From NCBI RefSeq assembly GCF_028291725.1, contig NZ_JAQGNT010000027.1:1-64000 (forward strand): a stretch of 64,000 bases of DNA, read 5' to 3'. Under the pieces are notes generated by a model. It did not search any database. It worked only from the letters and a program-made list of their open reading frames with translations, and was not told where the DNA came from. The position numbers and the translations under genes are program-made. Source of the stretch: Hydrocarboniphaga sp. GTDB lineage: Bacteria > Pseudomonadota > Gammaproteobacteria > Nevskiales > Nevskiaceae. The number at the start of each line of letters is the position of its first letter. The stretch's first letter is position 1. Shown here in pieces: positions 36,101 to 48,079 of the stretch.

Positions 36101-39100
36101 TCAGTGCGAAGCCCGATGCGCAATCGGGGTTTCAGGTCGGCAAGGGATTGCCGACCTACGCAGGCGTTGTCGCAGGCCGCCCGCCGCCGCCAGTAGCGCC
36201 AGCAGCGCCAGGTTCGGTGCGCCGCCGCCGTGATGTTTGGAACTGCCGCCCGACGAGCCGCCGCCAGCCTGTACCGTGACTTCGTCGCTGCTGCTGGCGT
36301 TGGCCGGATCGGTCACCGTCAGCTGGAACACGTAGCTGCCGTCGCCGTTCGGCGTGAAGCTCGGATACGCGCCGCCCGCGCCTGAGAGCGTCACCGACGG
36401 GCCGCTGACCTGGCTCCAGACGTAACTCAGCGCATCACCGTCCGGATCGCTCGAAGCCGAGCCATTCAGCGCTGATGCCAGGCCGGTGCTGCCGCTGCCG
36501 TCGGCTCCGGCATTGGCGATCGGCGGACGATTGACGTTGACGATGGTCACCTGCACCTCGTCGCTGGCGCTGAGTCCGCCGCCATCGGTCGCGGTCAGCC
36601 GGAAGCGCAGCGCGGTGTCGGCGGAAACACTGGGCGACACGAAGCTCGCCGTCAGCGTGCTGGCGTTCGTCAGCGTCACCATCGGCCCCGCGGTCTGCGT
36701 CCATTTCACCGTGAAGCCCGCCGCGCCTTCCGGATCGGCCGCCTGGCCGGCCAGTGTGATCGTCGACAGGCTCAGGCCGGACCCGCTGCGTTCCGGTGCC
36801 GAGAAGTCGTCGCCGGCCATTGCCACCGGCGCGCGGTTCGCGCAGATGCCGTTGTCGCTGCTGATCTGGTTGAACGGCGTGCCGGCGTCGGTGGCGACGA
36901 CGTTGTCGATGATCCAGCCGGCGCCGCCGACCGAGGCATCGCTGCCGAGCACGAAGCGCAGCTTGACGGTGTGGCCGGACAGCGTGCTGCCGAAGTCCAG
37001 GGTTTCGTGCACGACGCCGCCGGACGATCCGCCGTAGCCGCTGCGGCCGAGTGCGCTGATGTTGCCGTCGTAGCCCCTGGCGAAGCTCGCGCCCGCGGCC
37101 GCCGCATCCTGCCAGGCGCCGCCGTCGACGCTGACGTCGATCGCACCGCCGTCGTACTTGACGAGCAGGTCCGCGTCGAAATCGTATTCGTGATCGAACG
37201 AGAACGCGAAGCGGCCGCCCGCCGGCACCGTGAACAGCGGGCTGGTCAGATCCAGCGTGGCGGCGCTGGCCTCGTCGGGCGCGAACCAGGCGTTGCCGCT
37301 GCCGGTGATCGCGTTCTGGTCGGTGATTGCCCAGACCTCGCTGGTGCCGGTGCTGGCGACCGCCCAGTCCGGCGACGACAGCGCCGCGTATTCGAAGCCG
37401 TCGGTGGCCGAAGTGCGCGCGATGTCGGCGTTGGCGATCAGCGCGTAGCTCGACGGCTCCGGATACTGCACCGCCGGATCGGGGCTGGCCGGCGGATCGA
37501 GCTTAAGCGTCAGCGCGATCGTCTGCGGGCCGCTGACGCTGGACGCGAGCGTAGCCTTGACCGTGGCCTTGGACGTGGTGCCGACCGCGCCGACCGCGAA
37601 GCCGAGCTTGCCGCCGTTGGCGAGCGTGACGCCGGCGGAGCTGGTGCTCAGGGTTCCGCTCAGCGTCTGGCCCGGCTCATAGCCGCCGTTGTTGATCAGC
37701 TCGAAGCTCAGTATCCCGGATTCGCCGGCGTCCAGAACGCCATCCTGGTCGCAGGAGTCGAGCGTGAAGTCGAGCACGTCGCCGCCGATGCCGGGCGCCA
37801 GCGTCGGTGTCGATGCGATCAGCGCGACGTAGCTTTCGGTGACGCCGGTGTTGTCGGTGCTGGTGCTCGCCGGCGCGATCGCGCCGATGCCGGCGCCGCG
37901 CTTGGCAAAGCCGCGGGCGCAGGCGTTGTAGTCGCCGAAGTCGGCAGCCAGCGCGGCGGCCAGCACGCCGTCGCGCGCCTGGGTGATGGTCGGCTGCGAC
38001 GGCGTCATCTTCAGGCCGGCGATCACGTAGTCCATCATGTTGCTGCGCGACTGCTCGAAGCTGTGCTCGCCGTTGTCGAGGATGTTGGTGTAGCACTCGA
38101 ACAGCATCTGCGCCCAGACTTCGCCGGTGTTGTGCACCTCGGAATTGCTGGCGCCGTCCTGGCCGTAGGCGACCGGTGCCGTGTCCGCCAGCGGCTCGCC
38201 GTCCTGGACGTGTTTGAACGTCAGCGAGTTGTACTGGAACTGCTTGGAATACGGCATGCGGCGGATGCCGTAATAGAACGGCGCTACCGGCACGATGCCG
38301 GGCACCGCGTAATACGCCAGCGGATAGATGCCCTGGTAGTGCTCGTTGCCGGCGACCAGCGCGTCTTCCGGCCGGATCGTCAGCAGCAGCGCGTCGAAGT
38401 CGCTCCAGCCTTCGCCCATGCCGCCGCCCTGGGTGTTGGACAGGCCCGAGCCGTCGCCGACCAGGCGGTTGCTGACGTGGTGGAAGAATTCGTGCGCGAT
38501 GATCTGCTCGTCGAGCGTGCCGTCGTAGTCGATCGAGTGCAGACGCTGCACGTGCATCGTCAGCGTCTCGCCAGCCGCGATGCGTGCTTTCAGCGCGTCG
38601 CCGTCGGCCTTGCCGATCATCACCGCCGGCAGCGTGTACAGCGTGTCGGTGGTCGGCAGCGGAATGTTGATCGGCAGCGTCGGCAGATCCGCGTTGCCCA
38701 TCACGATCGGCGAGCCGTCGACGTTATTGATGACGATCATCGCCACCGCGCCGGACAGCGTCGCGAACTGCTCCTTGGTCGTGAACGCGCAAGTGCCGCG
38801 GTCGATCAGCGCAATCTTGCCGCTCAGATTCAAGTCGGGCGTAGCCGGCAAGGTGGTGCCGACCACCGGCACCGCCGGCAGCGCGGAGCAGCCGTCGCTG
38901 GTGGAATCGCCGTCGCTTTCGCTGGCGAGAGCAGCGATGTTGCTCACGTCGAATTCGGTGGGCCCGAACGAGGCCTGGGTGAACACCAGCGGCTCGCCCG
39001 CGGTCGGCGCGGTGACCTTGACTTCACCGTGGATCGAGCCGTCGAACAAGTACATCTGCATCGTCGGCGAGCCGCCGTCGGCCGGCGTCGACATGTTGGC

Positions 39101-40546
39101 GTTGTCGCGGCCGGAAGCGTCCTGTCCCTGAGCCGAGATCGCATCGCCCTCGCTGCCGTTGCGGCCGTAGTTGCTGGTCTGCGCGTTGCCCGCGGCCTCG
39201 TTGAAGCCGTGGTCGTACCACCAGTCGTGCAGCCAGTTGTTCATGTAGAACAGATTGACGATCGCCGCGTTCTTGGCGTTGTCGGTAGAGGGATCGTCGT
39301 CGGCGGCGATAGGCCAGTCGAAGGTATTCGCCGAGGTCAATGTGGTGCGCAGGTCGCCGGTGCCGGCCTGGTAGCCGTCGGTCACCAGGCTGGTCGCGTC
39401 GACACCGAGCAGCAGGCCGCTGTCGAGGAAGGCGTCGACGTTGTTGCCGGTGGTCGTCGTTGCATCCGCGCTCAGCCAGGGATCGCCGGTGCTGATCGCC
39501 GGGGAGTGATCCAGCGTGACCAGACTGGAGGCGACGCCGCTGCGCGCGATCAAATCGGCCGGACCGGTGCCGGGGTAGGGCGCATAGCCATTGCCCAGCG
39601 GCTGATCGTAGGGCTGGTTGATGCCGTCGGTGTCGGCGAACACGCGGTAGGTGAAGCTCTCGTAGGCAGTCAGGTCTTTGCGGAACAGCAGGCTGCCGTC
39701 GGCCGCGGAAATCACGTAGCCGTAGGCGTCGCGACGATGGCTGCCGGCCGGCGCGCCCATCACCTCAATGTAGTACGCGGGCTGCAGGCCATCGGCAGCC
39801 GGGTAATAGACGCGCTTGGCGCGCACAGCGCGGCTCAGCACGTAGTCGCTCGAGTTCGTGGCCGACGCGAACCAGCTGTAGTCGTCAAGGGTCTTGAAAC
39901 TGCTCAGTGCACCGGCCGGCAGATGGCCGCCGAGATCGGCGATCGCCTTGCTGATCGCCGCGCTCTGGCTCAACGCGAAACTGCCGGTGACGCCGCGCGG
40001 CTTGTGGAAGCCGCCGCTGGTCGCGATCAGCCTGCCGCTGGAATCCATCAGCAGGTTGAGGCTGCGCGTGAACACGTCGATGCCGTCAACGCGCTGCTGG
40101 AAGCGCGCGATCATCGTGCCCTGGCGGTTCTGGCCGGCGTCGGTGACGCGGGCGTCCTCGATGGCCTGGCGATCCAGGCCGAGCAGACCGGCCTGGGTCG
40201 ACAGGTAGGCGCGGCCCAGCGCTTCGGGCAGCGCGCGGCGATTCAGCGCGCCGACTGTGGCGCGGGGCAGCGCGGGCGCTGCCCACAGAAACGGCGCGCT
40301 GCCGGTCTGCACATCGAAGCTCGATGCGTAGCCCTGCGCGTTGCGCTGCGCGGCGACTCGCGACTGCAGGCTCGCGCGCTTGGCGGAGACCGGCGGTGAC
40401 GCCAGGCTGTCCGTGGCCAGCGAGGCGCGATAAGAATCGAAGTTCGGGCGCTGCGGGCTCGCCTCGTAGCGAGGCGCTGACGGCTGGGCGGCGTAGGTAC
40501 TGGATGCGGCGAGCGACAAAGACAAAACGAAAACGCGAGCTTTCAC
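36101..40546 (-). CDS. Secreted M36 (fungalysin-type) metallopeptidase
   Basis: About 1481 residues. I start at GTG 40546 (GGGGA 5 nt before it), giving a signal peptide 'KARVFVLSLSLAASSTYA'; a TTG four codons earlier is possible. Order: FTP-type propeptide (near 'LLGLDRQAIEDARV'), catalytic M36 domain with HEFFHH at about 685-690 and 'GEGWSDF' for the third ligand, an inserted PA domain ('ALIDRGTCAFTTKEQFAT'), a jelly-roll-like region, two PKD/Ig-like repeats ('PVAMAGDDF', 'PPIANAGADGSG'), then a Gly/Ser linker, hydrophobic 'LALLALLAAAGG' and basic 'LRQRLRR'. That tail resembles a GlyGly-CTERM sorting signal used with type II secretion and rhombosortase. The last 19 residues come from a dispersed repeat. 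Confidence 0.9.
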   Translation of the reverse strand: MKARVFVLSLSLAASSTYAAQPSAPRYEASPQRPNFDSYRASLATDSLASPPVSAKRASLQSRVAAQRNAQGYASSFDVQTGSAPFLWAAPALPRATVGALNRRALPEALGRAYLSTQAGLLGLDRQAIEDARVTDAGQNRQGTMIARFQQRVDGIDVFTRSLNLLMDSSGRLIATSGGFHKPRGVTGSFALSQSAAISKAIADLGGHLPAGALSSFKTLDDYSWFASATNSSDYVLSRAVRAKRVYYPAADGLQPAYYIEVMGAPAGSHRRDAYGYVISAADGSLLFRKDLTAYESFTYRVFADTDGINQPYDQPLGNGYAPYPGTGPADLIARSGVASSLVTLDHSPAISTGDPWLSADATTTTGNNVDAFLDSGLLLGVDATSLVTDGYQAGTGDLRTTLTSANTFDWPIAADDDPSTDNAKNAAIVNLFYMNNWLHDWWYDHGFNEAAGNAQTSNYGRNGSEGDAISAQGQDASGRDNANMSTPADGGSPTMQMYLFDGSIHGEVKVTAPTAGEPLVFTQASFGPTEFDVSNIAALASESDGDSTSDGCSALPAVPVVGTTLPATPDLNLSGKIALIDRGTCAFTTKEQFATLSGAVAMIVINNVDGSPIVMGNADLPTLPINIPLPTTDTLYTLPAVMIGKADGDALKARIAAGETLTMHVQRLHSIDYDGTLDEQIIAHEFFHHVSNRLVGDGSGLSNTQGGGMGEGWSDFDALLLTIRPEDALVAGNEHYQGIYPLAYYAVPGIVPVAPFYYGIRRMPYSKQFQYNSLTFKHVQDGEPLADTAPVAYGQDGASNSEVHNTGEVWAQMLFECYTNILDNGEHSFEQSRSNMMDYVIAGLKMTPSQPTITQARDGVLAAALAADFGDYNACARGFAKRGAGIGAIAPASTSTDNTGVTESYVALIASTPTLAPGIGGDVLDFTLDSCDQDGVLDAGESGILSFELINNGGYEPGQTLSGTLSTSSAGVTLANGGKLGFAVGAVGTTSKATVKATLASSVSGPQTIALTLKLDPPASPDPAVQYPEPSSYALIANADIARTSATDGFEYAALSSPDWAVASTGTSEVWAITDQNAITGSGNAWFAPDEASAATLDLTSPLFTVPAGGRFAFSFDHEYDFDADLLVKYDGGAIDVSVDGGAWQDAAAAGASFARGYDGNISALGRSGYGGSSGGVVHETLDFGSTLSGHTVKLRFVLGSDASVGGAGWIIDNVVATDAGTPFNQISSDNGICANRAPVAMAGDDFSAPERSGSGLSLSTITLAGQAADPEGAAGFTVKWTQTAGPMVTLTNASTLTASFVSPSVSADTALRFRLTATDGGGLSASDEVQVTIVNVNRPPIANAGADGSGSTGLASALNGSASSDPDGDALSYVWSQVSGPSVTLSGAGGAYPSFTPNGDGSYVFQLTVTDPANASSSDEVTVQAGGGSSGGSSKHHGGGAPNLALLALLAAAGGLRQRLRRSAIPCRPETPIAHRASH
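36115..36160. repeat. Dispersed palindrome (GTCGGCAA family), copy 3
   Basis: GATGCGCAATC, GGGTTTC, then AGGTCGGCAA-GGGA-TTGCCGACCT (36134-36157) and ACG. The stop codon and last residues of the M36 protease are encoded inside this element on the minus strand. Confidence 0.85.
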
Positions 40547-40773
40547 GCTGATCCCCAAGAATGCGATGAAAAATCCACGCGCATTCCCTGCGCCGACCTC
40601 CCTGCGAGGCCGTCCGCAACCGCCGTCCGAGCTCGCTGGAGTTATCGGCGAACGGAACCTGAACCGTCAATCAGCATAACTACCCAAAGCGGTCACCCGC
40701 CGCTCCTGCCGCGACAAAAAGAGCTGTTTTTACCAAGCCATTCGAGCGCTGCAGGCGCGACGAGATCGGCCGA

Positions 40774-41100
40774 TCAGGCTGCCGCGGGACTGTAAGCGCG
40801 GCACCAGCCAGTCTTGGCGACGAGCTTGCCGCCGAAAGCGCCGCAGGGGGCGTGGCCGGCCGCTTCCTGGGCGACTGTGTACAGCGCGCAGTTGCCGCAA
40901 TGGCTGCCGGTCTTCAGGGCGGCTTCCTGGCCGGGCTTCAGGCTGGCGACGTTCTCGACATAGCCGAGCGCCTTGGCGGTCGGATCGTTGAGATCGACTT
41001 TGGCCGCCGCGGCCTGGGCAAAGCTGCGGGCGGGAATCGCGGCCAGCGCGGCGGCGCCGCACAGGCCGAGGAACCGACGGCGAGAGTTGGGGATCTGCAT
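40774..41100 (-). CDS. High-potential iron-sulfur protein (HiPIP)
   Basis: 108 residues. A Tat signal ('SRRRFLGLCGAAALAAIP') precedes a mature domain of about 78 residues with the four cluster cysteines of a HiPIP in the right order: 'HCGNCALY', 'HAPCGAF' and 'GWCRAYSP'. It carries one [4Fe-4S](3+/2+) cluster and shuttles electrons in the periplasm, for example between a bc1 complex and a terminal oxidase. GGAG lies 8 nt before the ATG. Single gene. HiPIPs are common in phototrophic and some aerobic beta- and gammaproteobacteria. Confidence 0.95.
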   Translation of the reverse strand: MQIPNSRRRFLGLCGAAALAAIPARSFAQAAAAKVDLNDPTAKALGYVENVASLKPGQEAALKTGSHCGNCALYTVAQEAAGHAPCGAFGGKLVAKTGWCRAYSPAAA

Positions 41101-41155
41101 GGGGTTTACTCCTGTTGGCTTGGTGGGCCTGGCTGACAGGGCTGCAATGCTAACC

Positions 41156-41181
41156 CCTAAACTGATCGCCTAAACTGATCG
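41156..41181. repeat. Perfect 13-bp tandem duplication
   Basis: CCTAAACTGATCG occurs twice head to tail at 41156-41168 and 41169-41181, upstream of the HiPIP gene. Confidence 0.85.
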
Positions 41182-41261
41182 CGTCGCGGCTCACCGCGCT
41201 CTCGACCGAAATAAACCTGGCCGGGAATCGAGACGCGACCGCGGCGAGACCTGTTCATACC

Positions 41262-41339
41262 GCAACTGTAGGAGCGGGTCGTACCCGCGACTGTGCCGTC
41301 GAGTTCACAGTCGCGGGTACGACCCGCTCCTACAGTTGC
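41262..41339. repeat. REP-type 34-bp inverted repeat (TAGGAGCGGGTCG family)
   Basis: Two perfect 34-bp arms, 41262-41295 and 41306-41339, flank a 10-nt loop. Each contains TAGGAGCGGGTCGTACCCGC, a variant of the REP sequence well known in Pseudomonas and relatives. It lies 30 bp after the clpB stop, so it may stabilise or end that transcript. Confidence 0.95.
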
Positions 41340-41369
41340 AGGATTGGCAGCCTAAAAATTGTTCCCGCG

Positions 41370-43967
<2,598 letters not shown>

Positions 43968-44109
43968 GGGCACAGGTCCTCACGTTGGTTGAAACGGATG
44001 CCGTCTATCTGGAGTCAGGGGGGCGGCTTTCAAGTCGATTCTGGGGCTGCGCCTTATACTCGGCCTTGATCCCGATCAAGCCGTCATCGTCGATGAAAGG
44101 ACTCTGAAC

Positions 44110-44733
44110 ATGAGCGAACCGCTGCCGCTAACCGAAGCCACGGTGGCCGCTTTCGTCGCCGACTCGGTGGCGTTCAAGCAGAAGATGCTCGAAGACCGCG
44201 CACTGCTGCGCGCAATCGCGCAGGTCGCCGAGGTCTGCGTCGCGGCGTATCGCGCCGGCAACAAGATCCTGATCGCCGGCAACGGCGGCAGCGCCGCGGA
44301 TGCACAGCACGTCGCCGCCGAGCTGGTGGCACGCTTCGAGTTCGATCGTCCTGGCCTGCCGGCCATCGCATTGACCACCGACACCTCGGCGCTGACCGCA
44401 ATCGGCAACGACTACGGTTTCGAGCGCCTGTTCTCGCGCCAGGTAGAGGCGTTGGGCCGCGCCGGCGACGTTTTCATCGGCCTGAGCACCTCGGGCAATT
44501 CCAGGAATATCCTGAAGGCGATGGAAGTCGCCCAGGCGCAGGGCCTGATCCGTGTCGCGATGTGCGGCGCCGGCGGCCGCATCCACCAGATGGCCGAGCA
44601 TGTGCTGGCGATGCCGTCGATGCATACGCCGCGGATTCAGGAGGGGCACGGCCTGGTCGGGCACATCATCTGCGCGATGATCGAGGAGCAGCTGTTCGCC
44701 AGGGAATACCGGGCAATTGCCAACAGGCCCTAG
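44110..44733 (+). CDS. gmhA: D-sedoheptulose-7-phosphate isomerase
   Basis: 207 residues of the SIS-domain GmhA/DiaA family. Signature stretches: 'ILIAGNGGSAADAQHVAAEL', 'TTDTSALTAIGNDYGFERLF', 'GLSTSGNSRNILKAMEVA', and 'TPRIQEGHGLVGHIICAMIE' with the metal/catalytic Glu-His set. It makes D-glycero-D-manno-heptose 7-phosphate, the first step to heptose for LPS inner core. AAGGAC precedes the ATG. It lies 6 nt before the HlyD gene and may share its transcript. Confidence 0.93.
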   Translation: MSEPLPLTEATVAAFVADSVAFKQKMLEDRALLRAIAQVAEVCVAAYRAGNKILIAGNGGSAADAQHVAAELVARFEFDRPGLPAIALTTDTSALTAIGNDYGFERLFSRQVEALGRAGDVFIGLSTSGNSRNILKAMEVAQAQGLIRVAMCGAGGRIHQMAEHVLAMPSMHTPRIQEGHGLVGHIICAMIEEQLFAREYRAIANRP

Positions 44734-44739
44734 CCTGAT

Positions 44740-45936
44740 ATGGACCCGAGCAAGCGGTCCTGGCGTAGCGTTCGCATCAATTGGAAGCTGGCCGGCGGTC
44801 TGGTGCTGCTGGTGCTGGCGGTGTACGCATTCGCGCAGAACATCTGGCGCACCACGGCGACCGAGGCCTACGTCAACGCGGCGCTGGCCAGCGTCGCGTC
44901 GCCGATCCCGGGCCGGGTTACCGGCGCCTTGCCGCCGCTGGGCAGCCGGGTTCCAGGCGGCTTCGAGCTGCGCGTCGAAGACGAGCGCGCTGACCTCGCG
45001 CCCAGCGTCGATGTCGACAACAAGCTGGCGGAAACCGAATCCGAACTCGCCGGCGCCGAACTCAAGATCGCGGCGATGGACAAGTCGCAGCGCGACTTCC
45101 GCGGCTACGCCAGCGAGTTCGGGCGGGCCAAGACCGGTTTCCTGGATCAGCGGATCGCGCAGGCGCGGGCGCTCGCCGATTCCCGCCAGGCTTCGCTGGA
45201 TCAGCTGATCGACGACTTGAACCGCGTTCAGCAACTGCCCGAGCGCGCGATCGCGGTACGCGACGTGATCATCGCCCAGACCCGCGTGACCGCGGCCCGC
45301 ACCGATCTCGCCGCGCAGCAGGCCGAGGTGCAGAGCCTGATCATCTCGCGCGATGCGCTGGGCCGCGGCGTGCAGTTGACCGAGGGGCTGCCCGATCGCA
45401 TTTATTCCGACCAGCGCGCTCAGGAACTCGCGTTGCTACTGGCGACCGAGAAAGCGCGCCGCCAGGGGCTGCTGGCGCTGCGTGACACGCTGCGCAAGAG
45501 TCAGCAGGCCAGCCGCCAGGCACTGGAGCGCCGCCGCGACGCCCGTATTCCGGTATCGGACGGCGTGGTCTGGCGGCGCACGCCGGAAAACAGCTTCGTC
45601 GCGGCGGGCGGCGTGCTCGGTGCGGTCGCGGTGTGCTCGGAAGTGGTGCTGACGGCGACGCTGACGCGGCGCGATTTTCAGCGCGTCTACGTCGGGCAGG
45701 CGGTCGATGCCGAGGTGCGGATCGAGGACGGCGCCGAGATCGAACTCAGCGGCAAGGTGATCGCGCTGACCGGGCCGACGATCGAGAATGCGCAGGGCAT
45801 GGCGATCCCGTTCGGCCGTTCTTCGAGCAGCGACGGTTACGGCGTCGTCGTGCGCCCGGACCAGCCGGCGCAGCTGGGCTGTCGTATCGGCGCGCAGGCC
45901 AAGCTCGAATTCAGCCGCGGCGCCGCGGGCAGCTGA
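44740..45936 (+). CDS. HlyD-family membrane-fusion adaptor
   Basis: 398 residues. One N-terminal membrane helix ('LAGGLVLLVLAVYAFAQNIW') is followed by 'EAYVNAALASVASPIPGRVT' (first lipoyl half), a long coiled coil (about 95-260), and 'VVWRRTPENSFVAAGGVLGA' plus a beta-barrel ('RVYVGQAVDAEVRIEDGAEI'). It is one base upstream of a cellulose-synthase-like gene, so it is the probable periplasmic conduit for that polysaccharide, in place of BcsB/BcsC. Similar HlyD plus synthase pairings exist in other bacteria, to my recollection including cyanobacteria. Confidence 0.85.
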   Translation: MDPSKRSWRSVRINWKLAGGLVLLVLAVYAFAQNIWRTTATEAYVNAALASVASPIPGRVTGALPPLGSRVPGGFELRVEDERADLAPSVDVDNKLAETESELAGAELKIAAMDKSQRDFRGYASEFGRAKTGFLDQRIAQARALADSRQASLDQLIDDLNRVQQLPERAIAVRDVIIAQTRVTAARTDLAAQQAEVQSLIISRDALGRGVQLTEGLPDRIYSDQRAQELALLLATEKARRQGLLALRDTLRKSQQASRQALERRRDARIPVSDGVVWRRTPENSFVAAGGVLGAVAVCSEVVLTATLTRRDFQRVYVGQAVDAEVRIEDGAEIELSGKVIALTGPTIENAQGMAIPFGRSSSSDGYGVVVRPDQPAQLGCRIGAQAKLEFSRGAAGS

Positions 45937-45937
45937 A

Positions 45938-47959
45938 ATGGACACGATGGTCGTCCTGGCGCCGGTGATGCTGGTGGCCGGCTTGCTGTTCGCGGTCTTC
46001 GGTCTGCGCCAGGCGCGCTGGGTGCCGCAGATGCATGACGAGAATCGCCGGCTGCGGCCCTGGCTGTTCGGCGGCCTGGGCCTGCTGCTGGCCCGCTATG
46101 TGATCTGGCGGCTGACCCAGACGCTGCCGCCGTTCGGCTTTTCGGTGGCCGGCTTGTGGCCGTACCTGTTCCTGCTGTTCGAGATCAGCAGCGTGGTGAT
46201 GACGGTGATCACCTACCTGACGCTGTCGCGGCATACCAACCGCACCCACGAAGTCGAAGCGGCGCTGCCGGCACTGCGTGCGCGACCGCCGTACCGGATC
46301 GCGCTGCTGATCCCGACCTACAACGAGCCGCTGGTGGTGCTGGAGCGCACCATCCTCGGCTCGCTGGTGCAGGATTACCCCGACGTGCGCGTCTGGGTGC
46401 TCGACGACAGCCGGCGCGACTGGCTGCGCGATTACTGCGCCGAGGCCGGCGTCGGCTACGGCACGCGCACCGACAACGCCGGCGCCAAGGCCGGCAACAT
46501 GAATGCGGGCCTGGCGACGATCCGCGCCAGCGGCTTCGAGCCGGATTTCCTCGGCGTACTCGACGCCGACTTCGTGCCGACCTCGTCCTTCATCCGCCGC
46601 TGCCTGGCCTTGCATCTGGTGCATCCCGAGGCCGGCATCGTGCAGACGCCGCAGCACTTCTTCAATCCGGACCCGATCCAGATGAATCTGGCGCTGTCCG
46701 GCCTGGCGCCGGACGAGCAGCGGTTTTTCTTCGACGAGCTGCTGCCGGGCCGCGACGGCTGGGGCACCGCGTTCTGCTGCGGCACCTCGTCGGTGATCCG
46801 CACCGCGGCGGTGGATGCGATCAACGGCTTCCCGATGGACAGCGTCACCGAGGACATGCTGATGTCGATGCGCATGCGCGAGGCCGGCTACCAGACGCTG
46901 TATCTGAACGAGCCGCTGACCACGGGCCTTGCGCCGGAAGGGCTCGGCGAATACATCGTGCAGCGGCACCGCTGGTGCCTGGGGCTGATGCAAATTGTCC
47001 GCGACCATTACAACCCGTTCTCACGGCGTCATCGGCTGAAGCTGATGGACCGCGTGCACCTGTTCGATACCTTCATGTACTGGGCGTTTTCGTTTCCGAC
47101 ACGCTACGTGTTCATGGCGGCGCCGGTGATCTACTGGACCACCGGGATGCTGGTGATCGAGGCGGATTTTCCGAGCATGCTGTACTACATGGCGCCGTGG
47201 CTGGTGCTGCACATGACGGCGATGACCTGGATCACGCGCGGCAGCCTGCAGCCAGTGTTGAACGACGTGACCCAGCTGCTGATCGCGCCCGCTGCGATAC
47301 ATGCCACTTTCACCGGCCTGTTCTCCAACGAGAAGCACAAGTTCAAGGTCACGCCGAAGGGCCTGACCGGCACCGAGATCAGCATCGACTGGCGCGCGCT
47401 GTCGCCGGTGCTCGCGTTCCTGCTGCTGAATCTGCTCGGCCTGTTGCTGGCTTTGACGCCGCAGTTCCAGCCGCAGCTGGACCCGGCGCCGCGCCTGGTC
47501 AACCTGTTCTGGATCATCGTCAACGTGCTGGTGCTGAGCCTGACCGCGGCGGCCTGCGTCGAGTTGCCGCGGCAGCGCACGCAGGAGCGTTTTGCGTCCG
47601 CCGGAACGCGTGCCTGGCTGGTGCTGGGCCGCTCCAAGCTGCCGGTGGAACTGCGCGACCTCTCGTTCGGCGGCTGCAGCCTGGCGCTGGACGTGGCGCT
47701 GGCCGACAGCGGCAGCGCGACCGCCGCGGTGACGCTGATGTTCTCGCCTGGCGAGACCTACCAGGTGCTGCGGATGCGCTCGCGCATCGTCAACGGCCAC
47801 AGCGTCCTCGGCTGCCGCTTTGTCTCGTTGAGCCTGGAGCAGCAGCAGTCCCTGGTGCTGCGCATCTATGGCGGCGGCAAGGGCCGGCTGCTGCACGGCA
47901 ACGACACGCTGGGCCTGGTGTCGACGATGTTCCGCCGCCTGTTCAATGCGGGTCCCTGA
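45938..47959 (+). CDS. Cellulose-synthase-like GT2 with PilZ domain
   Basis: 673 residues from ATG 45938. A processive GT2 core sits between membrane helices: 'LIPTYNEP', 'VLDDSRR', the D-x-D 'LDADF', 'TEDM' and 'QRHRW', that is, the D, DxD, TED and Q(Q/R)xRW set of beta-glucan synthases. The C-terminus holds a PilZ domain with both c-di-GMP motifs: RTQER (RxxxR, near residue 547) and 'DLSFGG' (D/N-x-S-x-x-G). Synthesis should therefore be switched on by c-di-GMP. Partners are the HlyD adaptor upstream and a GH8 glucanase downstream; bcsB and bcsC are absent from the window. The product is probably cellulose or a related beta-glucan. Confidence 0.92.
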   Translation: MDTMVVLAPVMLVAGLLFAVFGLRQARWVPQMHDENRRLRPWLFGGLGLLLARYVIWRLTQTLPPFGFSVAGLWPYLFLLFEISSVVMTVITYLTLSRHTNRTHEVEAALPALRARPPYRIALLIPTYNEPLVVLERTILGSLVQDYPDVRVWVLDDSRRDWLRDYCAEAGVGYGTRTDNAGAKAGNMNAGLATIRASGFEPDFLGVLDADFVPTSSFIRRCLALHLVHPEAGIVQTPQHFFNPDPIQMNLALSGLAPDEQRFFFDELLPGRDGWGTAFCCGTSSVIRTAAVDAINGFPMDSVTEDMLMSMRMREAGYQTLYLNEPLTTGLAPEGLGEYIVQRHRWCLGLMQIVRDHYNPFSRRHRLKLMDRVHLFDTFMYWAFSFPTRYVFMAAPVIYWTTGMLVIEADFPSMLYYMAPWLVLHMTAMTWITRGSLQPVLNDVTQLLIAPAAIHATFTGLFSNEKHKFKVTPKGLTGTEISIDWRALSPVLAFLLLNLLGLLLALTPQFQPQLDPAPRLVNLFWIIVNVLVLSLTAAACVELPRQRTQERFASAGTRAWLVLGRSKLPVELRDLSFGGCSLALDVALADSGSATAAVTLMFSPGETYQVLRMRSRIVNGHSVLGCRFVSLSLEQQQSLVLRIYGGGKGRLLHGNDTLGLVSTMFRRLFNAGP

Positions 47960-47999
47960 GCCGGCGAGATTCATTCAGCTGTGGACGTTATCGCCTAAT

Positions 48000-48021
48000 T
48001 AAGCTGCGCCTAAGCTGCGCC
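48000..48021. repeat. Perfect 11-bp tandem duplication
   Basis: TAAGCTGCGCC occurs twice head to tail in the 120-bp gap between the synthase and the GH8 gene. Confidence 0.8.
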
Positions 48022-48079
48022 GGAGCAGGGCATTGCGCAGGGTGCGTCGCGTCGCCACGGCATCGATCAAGGAGCGATC

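Noticed and set aside
36971-40399. A 1142-codon plus-strand frame opposite the M36 protease
   Set aside because: Mirror frame of a long high-GC gene; composition is Arg/Ala/Gly-rich with no domain, while the minus strand has a complete, motif-rich protease.
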